From an uncultured Oscillibacter sp. (lineage in GTDB: Bacteria > Bacillota > Clostridia > Oscillospirales > Oscillospiraceae): 29,055 nt of DNA. Every line of letters begins with the position of its first letter. Within the stretch, counting starts at the first letter, position 1. The DNA is taken from contig NZ_CAJUBK010000031.1 in assembly GCF_910584465.1 (NCBI RefSeq), positions 1-29,055 of the forward strand. Direction: 5' to 3'. A program made the position numbers and the translations under genes. Below are positions 14,389 to 22,098 of the stretch, piece by piece. The notes beneath the pieces were generated by a model. The model made no database searches and had not been told where the DNA came from. It saw nothing but the letters and a program-made list of their open reading frames with translations.

Positions 14389-15843
14389 TTGAACTATCGA
14401 ATGATCGGCTTCGTCATCGGCCGCATCCTGTGGACCGAGGCGGCGCTGCTGTCCCTGCCCGCCCTGGCGGCGCTGCTGTACCGGGAGTCGGCCTTCCCCT
14501 TCCTGATCCCGGCCCTGCTCCTGCTGCTGGCGGGCCTGCCCCTCCGGGCCCGGCCCAAGCAGACGGCCCTCTACGCCCGGGACGGCTTCGCCGTGGTGGC
14601 CCTGGCCTGGCTGCTGATGAGCGCCTTCGGCGCCCTGCCCTTCGTGATCTCCGGCTACATCCCCAACTTCATCGACGCGTTCTTCGAGACCGTCTCCGGC
14701 TTCACCACCACCGGGGCCACGATCCTCACCGCGGTGGAGCCCCTGGGCCAGGGCGTGCTGTTCTGGCGGAGCTTCACCCACTGGATCGGCGGCATGGGCG
14801 TGCTGGTGTTCGTCATGGCGGTGCTGCCCATGACGGACGGCCACGGGATGCACCTGCTCCGGGCGGAGATGCCGGGCCCGTCCGTGGGCAAGCTGGTCAG
14901 CCGCATGAGCGACACCGCCAAGATCCTCTACGGCATCTACCTGGTGATGACGCTCGTGGAGATCGTGCTGCTGCTCCTGGGCGGGATGCCGCTGTTCGAC
15001 GCCTGCATCCACTCCTTCGGTTCCGCCGGCACCGGCGGCTTCAGCAACAAGGACCTCAGCGTGGGGGCTTACGACAGTGCCTATTTCGACGTGGTCATCG
15101 GCGTGTTCATGCTGCTCTTCGGCGTGAACTTCAACCTGTACTACTTCCTGCTCGTCCGCCGCTTCCGGGACGTGTTCCGCTCCGAGGAGCTGTGGGCCTA
15201 TCTCGCCATCGTGGGCTCCGCCGTGGCGGCCATCGCGGCGGATACATATCATCTCTACGGCTCCGCCATCCGGAGCCTGCGCTATTCCTTCTTCCAGGTG
15301 TCCTCCATCATCACCACCACCGGCTATGCCACCGCGGACTTCGAGCTCTGGCCCACCTTCTCCAAGGGGATCTTGGTGGTGCTGATGTTCATCGGGGCCT
15401 GCGCCGGGTCCACCGGCGGCGGCATCAAGGTGGCCCGGATCGTCATCCTGGCCAAGACCTCCTGGGGGGACATGCGCAAGATGCTCCACCCCAACGCCGT
15501 CACCACCACCCGCTTCGAGGGCAAGGCCCTGACGGACAAGCACATCCGCAGCGTGCACCTGTTCATCACGGTGTACCTGCTGGTGTTCACGGCCTCCTTC
15601 CTGCTGCTGAGCCTGGAGCAGTTCGACCTCATCACCACCTTCACGGCGCTGACGGCCTGCATCAACAACATCGGGCCGGGCCTGGGGGCCGTGGGGCCCA
15701 CGGGGAACTTCTCGCAGTTCTCCTGGGCGTCCAAGCTCCTGCTGTCCTTCGACATGCTGGTGGGGCGGCTGGAGATCTTCCCCATGCTGCTGCTGTTCGC
15801 GCCGTCCATCTGGAAGCGGCGGCGGATCGTCCGGCGGATGTGA
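14389..15843 (+). CDS. trkH: Trk-type potassium channel-forming subunit TrkH
   Basis: This 484-aa integral membrane protein is the potassium-conducting partner of TrkA. It has the four repeated membrane-pore-membrane units with filter-like turns GFTTTGATIL (about 104-113), GSAGTGGFSN, ITTTGYATADF and NNIGPGLG, plus the conserved THWIGGMGVLVF and GSTGGGIKVAR segments. The start is TTG at 14389, with AAGGAGG 8 nt upstream. The first ATG (14401) would be 20 nt from that site. Length and motifs fit TrkH/KtrB. I name it TrkH from the pairing with a two-domain TrkA. Confidence 0.95.
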   Translation: MNYRMIGFVIGRILWTEAALLSLPALAALLYRESAFPFLIPALLLLLAGLPLRARPKQTALYARDGFAVVALAWLLMSAFGALPFVISGYIPNFIDAFFETVSGFTTTGATILTAVEPLGQGVLFWRSFTHWIGGMGVLVFVMAVLPMTDGHGMHLLRAEMPGPSVGKLVSRMSDTAKILYGIYLVMTLVEIVLLLLGGMPLFDACIHSFGSAGTGGFSNKDLSVGAYDSAYFDVVIGVFMLLFGVNFNLYYFLLVRRFRDVFRSEELWAYLAIVGSAVAAIAADTYHLYGSAIRSLRYSFFQVSSIITTTGYATADFELWPTFSKGILVVLMFIGACAGSTGGGIKVARIVILAKTSWGDMRKMLHPNAVTTTRFEGKALTDKHIRSVHLFITVYLLVFTASFLLLSLEQFDLITTFTALTACINNIGPGLGAVGPTGNFSQFSWASKLLLSFDMLVGRLEIFPMLLLFAPSIWKRRRIVRRM

Positions 15844-15862
15844 CGGAAAGGAGCCAAGCCTT

Positions 15863-16096
15863 ATGAGACCTTTCGCCATCGCGCAGATCGTCCTGTCCGT
15901 TTCCGTGATTGTGCTGGCGCTCCTCCAGCTGACCGGGGCCTGGCCAAACGCCATCTATCTGTATGAACCCCTGATCGGCGTCGTGCTGCTGGTGCAGGCG
16001 GCCCAAAATTGGAACAAGAGCCGGCCCCTCGCCTATTTTTCCCTCTTCGTATCGATCCTGCTCTTCGGAACGACGGCCTATATCGTCCTCCGCTGA
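15863..16096 (+). CDS. small membrane protein downstream of trkH
   Basis: This is a 77-residue hydrophobic protein with two or three predicted membrane segments (about 5-24, 30-46 and 57-75) and a short polar loop NWNKSRP. I recognise no family. ATG at 15863 follows AAAGGAG by 9 nt and comes 19 nt after trkH, so it is likely in the trk operon. A role as an accessory of the transporter is only suggested by position. Confidence 0.75.
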   Translation: MRPFAIAQIVLSVSVIVLALLQLTGAWPNAIYLYEPLIGVVLLVQAAQNWNKSRPLAYFSLFVSILLFGTTAYIVLR

Positions 16097-16121
16097 ACCT
16101 CTCTTTGTCCTAAGAACGGGG

Positions 16122-16154
16122 ACAGGTCCCGAGGCTGAAAGCCTCGGGACCTGT
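16122..16154. terminator. perfect hairpin between convergent trk and valS operons
   Basis: ACAGGTCCCGAGGCT (16122-16136) pairs with AGCCTCGGGACCTGT (16140-16154), 15 bp around GAA. It sits where plus-strand trk and minus-strand valS transcripts meet. Neither side has a clear U-tract, so it may terminate weakly in both directions or protect 3' ends. Confidence 0.55.
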
Positions 16155-16201
16155 TCGCTCATATCGTTTCTTTAGATCCTAACTCCTCGTCCCTGATCCC
16201 G

Positions 16202-18853
16202 TCAGTCCCCCAGCGCCTTGGCGGACTCCTCCAGCTTGGCGATGAGCTCCCGGAACTTCTCGGCCTTCTCCTTCTCGGCGTTCACCACCGCCTCCGGGGC
16301 GCGGGAGACGAATTTCTCGTTGGAGAGCTTCTGCTCCACGATCCGCAGGCCGTTCTCCGCCTTCTCCCGCTCCTTGGCGATGCGCTCCCGCTCGGCGGAG
16401 ATGTCCACCAGCTCGCTGAGGGGCAGGTAGGCCGCGGCGCTGCGGGTGACGATGCTCACCTGACCGCCGAGGTCCGCCGGGGCCTGCGCGGCAAAGCGCA
16501 CCTCGGAGGCGAAGGCCAGCCGCTGGATAAAGTGCAGGCCCTGCTCATAGGGCTCCGGATCCGCCGTGACCAGCAGCACCTCCGCCTTCCGGGACGGGGG
16601 CACGTTCATCTCCGCCCGGCGGGCCCGGATGGCCTTGATGGTGTCCATGACGGCCTCCATGGCGGCCTCCTCCTTCGGGAAGGACAGGGCCTCCTGATGC
16701 TCCGGCCACCGGGACGTCATCAGGAACGCATCGGACCGGCCCTCCTGCTTGGGCAGGGCCTGGAAGATCTCCTCGGTGATGAAGGGCATGAAGGGGTGCA
16801 GCAGCTTCAAAAGCTCCGCCAGCACATAGCACAGCACGTTCCGGGCCGTCTCCTTCGCCGCCTCGTCCTCTCCGTTCAGACGGGTCTTGGTCAGCTCGAT
16901 ATACCAGTCGCAGTAGGTGTCCCACAGGAAGTCGTACACCTTGGCGGAGGCCACGCCGATCTCATAGCTGTCCAGGTTCTCGGTGACCTCCTCCACCAGG
17001 GCGTTCAGCTTGGAGAGGACCCACTTGTCCTCCCGCTCCAGCTCCCCCGCCGCCGGGAGGGCGTAGGTCTCCGCGTCCCCCAGGTTCATCAGGACGAAGC
17101 GGCTGGCGTTCCAGATCTTGTTGGCGAAGTTCCGCATGGCCTCGCACTTCTCGGTGTAGAAGCGCATGTCGTTTCCGGGGCTGTTGCCGGTGATAAGGTT
17201 GAAGCGCAGGGCGTCCGCGCCGTAGTTCTCCGCCACCTCCAGGGGGTCGATGCCGTTGCCCAGGGACTTGGACATCTTCCGGCCCTTGTCGTCCCGGACC
17301 AGGCCATGGATCAGGACCGTGCGGAAGGGGATCTTCTTCATCTGCTCGCAGCCGGAGAAGATCATCCGGGAGACCCAGAAGAAGATGATGTCGTATCCGG
17401 TGATCATGACGGAGGTGGGGTAGTAGAAGTCCAGGTCCTCGGTCTCCTCCGGCCAGCCCAGGGTGGAGAAGGGCCACAGGGCGGAGCTGAACCAGGTATC
17501 CAGCACGTCGGGATCCCGGGTCAGGCGGGCGGAGCCGCACGCCTCGCACCGCGTGGGATCCTCCCGGCTGACGTTGATGTGTCCGCACTCGTCGCAGTAC
17601 CAGGCGGGGATCTGATGGCCCCACCAGAGCTGGCGGGAGATGCACCAGTCATGGACGTTCTCCATCCAGTTGGTATAGGTCTTGGAGAAGCGGTCAGGGA
17701 CGAACTTCACTTCGCCCTCCCGGACCACCCGCAGGGCCTCCTTGGCCAGGGGCTCCATCTTCACGAACCACTGGGCGGAGATCAGGGGCTCCACGTCGTT
17801 GTGGCAGCGGTAGCAGGTGCCCACATTGTGGCTGTAAGGCTCGGTCTTGACCAGATACCCCTGCTCCTCCAGATCCTTCACGATGGCCTTGCGGCACTCA
17901 TAGCGGTCCATCCCGCTGTAGGGCCCGCCGTTCTCATTGATGGTCCCGTCGTCGGCGATGCAGCGGATGGTCTCCAGGCCGTGCCGCAGGCCCACCTCGA
18001 AGTCGTTGGGGTCGTGGGCGGGAGTCATCTTCACCGCGCCGGTGCCGAAGCCCAGCTCCACGTACTCGTCCGCCACGATGGGGATCTCCCGGTCCATGAT
18101 CGGCAGGATGCAGGTCTTCCCCACCAGATGCTTGAACCGCTCGTCCTCCGGGTTCACGGCGACGCCCGTGTCGCCCATCATGGTCTCGGGCCGGGTGGTG
18201 GCCACCACCAGGTCCCCGGACCCGTCGGCCAGCGGATAGCGGATATACCAGAGGTGGCCGGGCTTGTCCTGGTATTCCACCTCGGCGTCGGACAGGGCCG
18301 TGACGCAGTGGGGGCACCAGTTGATGATGCGGCTGCCCTTGTAGATGAGGCCCTTGTCGTACAGCTCGCAGAAGGTCTCCCGGACGGCCTTGGAAAGGCC
18401 CTCGTCCATGGTGAAGCGGGAGCGGGACCAGTCGCAGGACACGCCCATCTTCTTCTGCTGCCGGACGATGCGGTCGCCGTATTCCTCCTTCCACTTCCAG
18501 ACCCGCTGGAGGAACTTCTCCCGGCCCAGGTCATAGCGGCTCAGGCCCTCCTTGGTGCGCAGCTCCTCCTCCACCTTCACCTGGGTGGAGATGCCGGCGT
18601 GGTCCACGCCGGGGAGCCAGAGGGTGGAATAGCCCTGCATCCGCTTGAAGCGGGTGAGGATGTCCTGGAGGGTGCAGTCCAGGGCGTGGCCCATGTGGAG
18701 CTGGCCCGTGACGTTGGGGGGCGGCATCACGATGGAGAAGGGCTTTTTGGAGCGGTCCGGATCGCCGTTGAAGCATCCGGCGTCCTCCCACATCTCATAG
18801 ATGCGACCCTCCACCTGCTGGGGTTCGTACACTTTCGGCAGTTCTTTCTTCAT
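16202..18853 (-). CDS. valS: valyl-tRNA synthetase
   Basis: This class I synthetase charges tRNA-Val. The 883-aa protein has the ATP-site motif HMGH (53-56) in PPPNVTGQLHMGHAL and KMSKS (526-530) in DDKGRKMSKSLGNG. Between them lies an editing domain with TTRPETMMGDTGVAV and zinc-like cysteine pairs (WCPHC, CYRC, YCDEC, CEACG). The C-terminus is a charged coiled coil (from about 800), as expected for ValRS. ATG at 18853 has AAAGGAG 7 nt upstream. It is the last gene of a transcript that starts with a valine-type T-box, so expression should rise when tRNA-Val is uncharged. Confidence 0.98.
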   Translation of the reverse strand: MKKELPKVYEPQQVEGRIYEMWEDAGCFNGDPDRSKKPFSIVMPPPNVTGQLHMGHALDCTLQDILTRFKRMQGYSTLWLPGVDHAGISTQVKVEEELRTKEGLSRYDLGREKFLQRVWKWKEEYGDRIVRQQKKMGVSCDWSRSRFTMDEGLSKAVRETFCELYDKGLIYKGSRIINWCPHCVTALSDAEVEYQDKPGHLWYIRYPLADGSGDLVVATTRPETMMGDTGVAVNPEDERFKHLVGKTCILPIMDREIPIVADEYVELGFGTGAVKMTPAHDPNDFEVGLRHGLETIRCIADDGTINENGGPYSGMDRYECRKAIVKDLEEQGYLVKTEPYSHNVGTCYRCHNDVEPLISAQWFVKMEPLAKEALRVVREGEVKFVPDRFSKTYTNWMENVHDWCISRQLWWGHQIPAWYCDECGHINVSREDPTRCEACGSARLTRDPDVLDTWFSSALWPFSTLGWPEETEDLDFYYPTSVMITGYDIIFFWVSRMIFSGCEQMKKIPFRTVLIHGLVRDDKGRKMSKSLGNGIDPLEVAENYGADALRFNLITGNSPGNDMRFYTEKCEAMRNFANKIWNASRFVLMNLGDAETYALPAAGELEREDKWVLSKLNALVEEVTENLDSYEIGVASAKVYDFLWDTYCDWYIELTKTRLNGEDEAAKETARNVLCYVLAELLKLLHPFMPFITEEIFQALPKQEGRSDAFLMTSRWPEHQEALSFPKEEAAMEAVMDTIKAIRARRAEMNVPPSRKAEVLLVTADPEPYEQGLHFIQRLAFASEVRFAAQAPADLGGQVSIVTRSAAAYLPLSELVDISAERERIAKEREKAENGLRIVEQKLSNEKFVSRAPEAVVNAEKEKAEKFRELIAKLEESAKALGD

Positions 18854-18866
18854 GTCGGTTCTCCTT

Positions 18867-19505
18867 TTATGATAAATGGTTTTCCTTGATCTTTTCTTGA
18901 AGATACGGCAGGAAGTCTCCCCTCGCTCCTGAGATCAGATCCTTCTTTTGCAGCAGCAGGGCCCTCTCCCCACCATGGACCAGCAGCCAAAGCCGCTCTG
19001 TCTCAAAGATCCCGGTCATGTCCTCATAGGGGACTGCCTCTCGGCCCTCCTCGGCAGAAACGGTCATGCCGCCTTCGTCGAATCGGACCTCCGCCGAAGC
19101 TCCGGACCAGTTCACGGCCCGCCGTCCCGCCAGCAGTTCAGCCGCCCCCTTTTTACAGGAGGCCGGGGGCTGGAGGGGTCTCCTTTCCCGGAGGCAAAAA
19201 CTCCAAAGGCCCCAAACCACCGCCAAGCCGCCCGTTATGATCAGGCTGGGGATCCGGGGCTCCATCAGTCCGGGGACCAAGGCAAATATACCCAGTGCGA
19301 TCAGGATGACGCCATAGACCTTGTACCGCCGCCGCGTCCCCCGGCCCGGGCCCTTAGCGGCGTGGGCGTTGAGCTTGTCCGTGACCTTCCACATGCCCGG
19401 CACAGCCTGACGGCTCCGGGCCTCCAGCCGCTGATGGAGAAGCTCCGCCGCTTCGCCGTCCAGAGCGGGGTCGTCGTAATTTGTTATATGAAAGACGAAT
19501 CCCAT
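18867..19505 (-). CDS. membrane protein with YcxB-like domain (second of pair)
   Basis: The 212-aa protein has a cytosolic N-terminal stretch, two membrane helices (about 61-80 and 85-104) and a C-terminal YcxB-like domain with VRFDEGGMTVS, VPYEDMTGIFETERLWLLV and a KKDL-FLPYLQEKI end. It is a diverged paralogue of the gene just upstream in the transcript. I chose ATG at 19505 after a G-rich GGGGGG site. A GTG at 19541 overlapping the previous stop is the alternative and would add 12 residues. It lies 13 nt before valS in the T-box transcript. Its function is unknown. Confidence 0.75.
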   Translation of the reverse strand: MGFVFHITNYDDPALDGEAAELLHQRLEARSRQAVPGMWKVTDKLNAHAAKGPGRGTRRRYKVYGVILIALGIFALVPGLMEPRIPSLIITGGLAVVWGLWSFCLRERRPLQPPASCKKGAAELLAGRRAVNWSGASAEVRFDEGGMTVSAEEGREAVPYEDMTGIFETERLWLLVHGGERALLLQKKDLISGARGDFLPYLQEKIKENHLS

Positions 19506-19537
19506 CGGCTTTCCCCCCGTTCTATAAGCCTGTATCC

Positions 19538-20062
19538 TCACTCGATATATGCGATCGGCTTCCCGGTCTTTTCGGTGATGAAGGCCCTGAACTCCTCGGC
19601 CGTACCGCCGCTCAGCGTGGCTTTGTCATAGATCTGTCCATGCTGCCGGCTGAACAGGAACACGAAGTAGTCCGCCGTCTCGCATACCTGCTGGACCGTC
19701 TCATAATGAAATCCGGTCGACGCGGCCTCAGTCGTCGAGGTATAGCCTTCCTCTGTAAAGACGCTCTTCGCGGACGATGTGCCCGGCAGCATCTTCTTTT
19801 TCGCGGCGAAGGCGTTGACCCGATCCTCGGTGAGCAGTATCGCGGTCAAGATCACGCCGACGCCGCAGTTCAGGGTGTCCCGAAGGGTCCAGGGTCCGCC
19901 CGTCACCCTCCCCGCGGCGACCAGCACGACCGCCAGCGCCACGATACACCAGCCGGATATATGGCTCCTCCGGCTGCCCTTTTTCCGGATGGTCTTGCGC
20001 AGGGCCCGGGCCATGGCGGTCAAGCCTCTTTGGTCGTATCTCGTCTCGAATCGAAACTCCAT
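19538..20062 (-). CDS. membrane protein with YcxB-like domain (first of pair)
   Basis: The 174-aa product has a basic N-terminus (MEFRFETRYDQRGLTAMARA), two membrane segments (about 37-55 and 58-77), and a cytosolic YcxB-like domain with VFTEEGYTSTTE, FHYETVQQVCETADYFVFLF and a closing EEFRAFITEKTGK. ATG at 20062 comes 4 nt after GGGGAGG, only a few bases past the T-box terminator T-run, so it is the first gene controlled by that riboswitch. The frame stays open upstream through the T-box and is not coding there. YcxB-like proteins have no firmly assigned role. Confidence 0.8.
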   Translation of the reverse strand: MEFRFETRYDQRGLTAMARALRKTIRKKGSRRSHISGWCIVALAVVLVAAGRVTGGPWTLRDTLNCGVGVILTAILLTEDRVNAFAAKKKMLPGTSSAKSVFTEEGYTSTTEAASTGFHYETVQQVCETADYFVFLFSRQHGQIYDKATLSGGTAEEFRAFITEKTGKPIAYIE

Positions 20063-20073
20063 CTTCCCTCCCC

Positions 20074-20343
20074 AAAAAGAAAGCCGCCCCAAGCCTCCCG
20101 GCTCAGGGCGAACACACACGTCCGCGGTACCACCTGACCTCGCGTCCCCCTCACGGGAGGCGCGCACTCGCGGGCGCTCACGCGCCCTCCCCTCTAACGG
20201 CGGGCCTCCGTCGCGGCTTACTCTCCCTTCAGCCGCGCCGCTCCGGGACGACTTCCCCCGCCGCCTCACGGACGCTCTCACCGACCGCGTCCTCTCTTGG
20301 CATCGGCAGACCGGGTACTGCTCCCCTTCCCTGCGTTTGTACG
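20074..20343 (-). promoter_or_regulatory. T-box riboswitch, probably valine-specific
   Basis: The RNA carries the T-box core AGGTGGTACCGCGG (20122-20135), the Stem I AGAGAGGACG segment and the GGTGAGAG motif (20275-20282). It ends in an intrinsic terminator: CGCCCTGAGCC (20100-20110) pairs with GGCTTGGGGCG (20085-20095), followed by TTTCTTTTT. A specifier-like stretch GAA-GTC-GTC-CCGGAG (20241-20255) offers the valine codon GUC. Uncharged tRNA-Val should stabilise the antiterminator and allow transcription of the two YcxB-like genes and valS. The specifier assignment is read by eye. Confidence 0.9.
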
Positions 20344-20349
20344 GGAGTC

Positions 20350-20379
20350 AGTATACTACACCCCGTCCCGCTTTGTCAA
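20350..20379 (-). promoter_or_regulatory. promoter of the T-box/valS operon
   Basis: On the minus strand, -35 TTGACA (20374-20379) and -10 TATACT (20350-20355) are separated by 18 bp. The TGA stop of sigE lies inside the -35 hexamer. Confidence 0.88.
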
Positions 20380-21086
20380 GACAGACGTAAGATCTCCTTC
20401 TTCAGCCGGCTGATGATCCGCTTCTCCAGCCGGGAGATGTAGGACTGGGAGATCCCCAGCCGGTCCGCCACCTCCTTCTGGGTCTGCTCCTTCCCGCCCC
20501 CCAGGCCGAAGCGCAGCGTGATGATCTCCCGCTCCCGGGGGGACAGGGTGCCGATGGCCGCCGCCAGCAGGGAGCGGTCCACGTCCTCCTCGATGGGGCG
20601 CATGACCACGTCCTCGTCGGTGCCCAGCACGTCGCTGAGCAGCAGCTCGTTGCCGTCCCAGTCCGTGTTCAGCGGCTCGTCGAAGGAGACCTCCCCCCGC
20701 CGGGAGGCGTTCTTCCGCAGGTACATCAAGATCTCGTTCTCGATGCACCGGGAGGCGTAGGTCGCCAGCTTGATGTTCTTGTCCGTCCGGTAGGTCCCCA
20801 CCGCCTTGATCAGCCCGATGGTCCCGATGGAGATCAGGTCCTCGATGTTGATGCCCGTGTTCTCGAACCGCCGGGCGATGTACACCACCAGCCGCAGGTT
20901 ATGCTCGATCAGCTCCTGCCGGCCCGCCTCGTCCAGGTCGCGGAGCAGCTCCGCCTCCCGCTCCCGGCTCAGGGGCGGGGGCAGGGTGTCGCTCCCGCCG
21001 ATGTAATGGACGCTCTCCGTCCGCAGGACGCCCCACCGGGCCAGCAGCCGCCGCACCCGCTCTTTCAGATCCCTCAAGACGCTCAT
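20376..21086 (-). CDS. sigE: sporulation sigma factor SigE (mother cell), pro-form
   Basis: Sigma-E directs early mother-cell transcription after asymmetric division. The 236-aa product is close to Bacillus SigE: a basic amphipathic pro-sequence (residues 1 to about 27) before YIGGSDTLPPPLSR, the region 2 core NLRLVVYIARRFENTGINIE and DLISIGTIGLIKAVGTY, then VSFDEPLNTDWDGNELLLSDVLG and the region 4.2 helix-turn-helix TQKEVADRLGISQSYISRLE. The pro-sequence implies activation by SpoIIGA, encoded just upstream. ATG at 21086 has GGGAGG 5 nt upstream. No terminator separates it from the next promoter. sigG, often the next gene, is not here. Confidence 0.98.
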   Translation of the reverse strand: MSVLRDLKERVRRLLARWGVLRTESVHYIGGSDTLPPPLSREREAELLRDLDEAGRQELIEHNLRLVVYIARRFENTGINIEDLISIGTIGLIKAVGTYRTDKNIKLATYASRCIENEILMYLRKNASRRGEVSFDEPLNTDWDGNELLLSDVLGTDEDVVMRPIEEDVDRSLLAAAIGTLSPREREIITLRFGLGGGKEQTQKEVADRLGISQSYISRLEKRIISRLKKEILRLS

Positions 21087-21957
21087 GTCCGCCTCCCTTT
21101 CCCGCGGGCCCTCCCCACAGCGCCGTATAGCCCTCGCCCAGCGCCGTGGGGGCCAGGGCCGCCGTCAGCCCCGGATACCGGGTCCCGTCGATCTCTGTCC
21201 AGTCCGTCCGGATGGTCAGCAGCAGCCCCCCTGCCGTCCCCACCGCGTGATAGGGCGTCAGGCGGGGCCGCAGTCCCGGAGCGGCGGAGCGCAGGGGCTC
21301 CAAAAGCTCCTCCGGGGCCTCCAGCCCCCGCCGGGCCAGCAGGCGGACCGCCTCCGGGGGCAGGGCCCTGTCCAGCGCGCCGCCGGCCGCCACCAGGACG
21401 GACCGGCCGTCCGCCGAGCGGAGGCCGCTGCCCGTGTCCCACAGCGCCGTCAGCTCCGCCGTCCGGTCCCCGATCCGCACCCGGACCGGCAGCAGCCGCC
21501 CCCGGACCCCGTGGGCCGCCGCCGCCCGGAAGACCACCGACACCACGGCGTAAGCCGCCGTCCCGCCGACCACCAGCGCCCTGGCGTCCACGTTGGTGTA
21601 GAACACGCCGTCCACCACCGGCACGCCGCCCCCCGCCAGCAGGCCCAGGCCCAGCACGCAGCCCGCCATGCCACAGGAGACCGCGAAGAACAGCACGATC
21701 AGCCGCAGCAGCTTCTCCTCCCCGCCGTAGGCGATCAGCCCCAGCAGCGTCCCCGCCGCGAGCTTCACCGGGGCCTGGGCCAAAAAGCCCATCCCCGGCA
21801 GGAACACCGCCGCCGCGTAGGCCCCGCCGGCCAGGGCGGCCAGGGCGTAGCGCCCCCGCCGCAGGGGCAGTCCCGCCAGCCGGGCGGCGGAGAGGAGGAG
21901 CAGATAGTCCATCAGGGCGTTCAGCACGAAGACGCTGTCTATGTAGATGACGGTCAC
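20899..21957 (-). CDS. spoIIGA: SpoIIGA, sigma-E processing peptidase, with long overlap into sigE
   Basis: SpoIIGA is a membrane aspartic protease that removes the SigE pro-sequence. The N-terminal half holds about five membrane helices starting (M)TVIYIDSVFVLNALMDYLLL. The cytosolic half has the protease signature ALWDTGSGLRSADG with Asp174. I chose GTG at 21957, 7 nt after GGAGG, which gives the family N-terminus. Homology-like sequence ends near residue 283 (GEGYTALWGG). The frame then runs 188 nt into sigE before a stop, adding a low-complexity Arg/Pro/Gly tail to reach 352 aa. Either the overlap is real or a one-base indel near 21090-21120 hides a stop that would overlap the sigE ATG. 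Confidence 0.88.
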   Translation of the reverse strand: MTVIYIDSVFVLNALMDYLLLLSAARLAGLPLRRGRYALAALAGGAYAAAVFLPGMGFLAQAPVKLAAGTLLGLIAYGGEEKLLRLIVLFFAVSCGMAGCVLGLGLLAGGGVPVVDGVFYTNVDARALVVGGTAAYAVVSVVFRAAAAHGVRGRLLPVRVRIGDRTAELTALWDTGSGLRSADGRSVLVAAGGALDRALPPEAVRLLARRGLEAPEELLEPLRSAAPGLRPRLTPYHAVGTAGGLLLTIRTDWTEIDGTRYPGLTAALAPTALGEGYTALWGGPAGKGGGHERLEGSERAGAAAAGPVGRPADGERPLHRRERHPAPAPEPGAGGGAAPRPGRGGPAGADRA

Positions 21958-21986
21958 GCCGTTCCCTCCCCCTTTTCTCACTGGCT

Positions 21987-21992
21987 ATTATA
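21987..21992 (-). promoter_or_regulatory. -10 box of the spoIIGA-sigE promoter
   Basis: A perfect TATAAT lies about 30 nt before the spoIIGA start, without a recognisable -35 at 16-18 bp. In Bacillus the spoIIG promoter is a Spo0A-activated sigma-A promoter with abnormal spacing, so a missing -35 fits. I could not identify a clean Spo0A box. Confidence 0.5.
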
Positions 21993-22052
21993 GGACAGGT
22001 GCCCCGGGAAAGAGGTCGCTTTTTGCGGCCCCCTCCCGGGCCCTTTTGGGCG

Positions 22053-22078
22053 AAAAAAGGCGCCGCTCACGCGGCGCC
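22053..22078 (-). terminator. intrinsic terminator of the PBP gene
   Basis: On the minus strand GGCGCCGC pairs with GCGGCGCC (22059-22066 with 22071-22078, loop GTGA), followed by TTTTTT (22053-22058). It ends the penicillin-binding protein transcript before the spoIIGA promoter. Confidence 0.93.
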
Positions 22079-22098
22079 TCCCGGGCTTCATCTCTCGT

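Noticed and set aside
16532..18889. 785-codon plus-strand open frame opposite valS
   Set aside because: It is a shadow of valS, with low-complexity translation and no start signals.
22000..22030. Possible Spo0A box upstream of the spoIIGA -10 (GGTCGCTTTTT)
   Set aside because: It matches the TGTCGAA consensus too poorly to call, although Spo0A control is expected from family knowledge.
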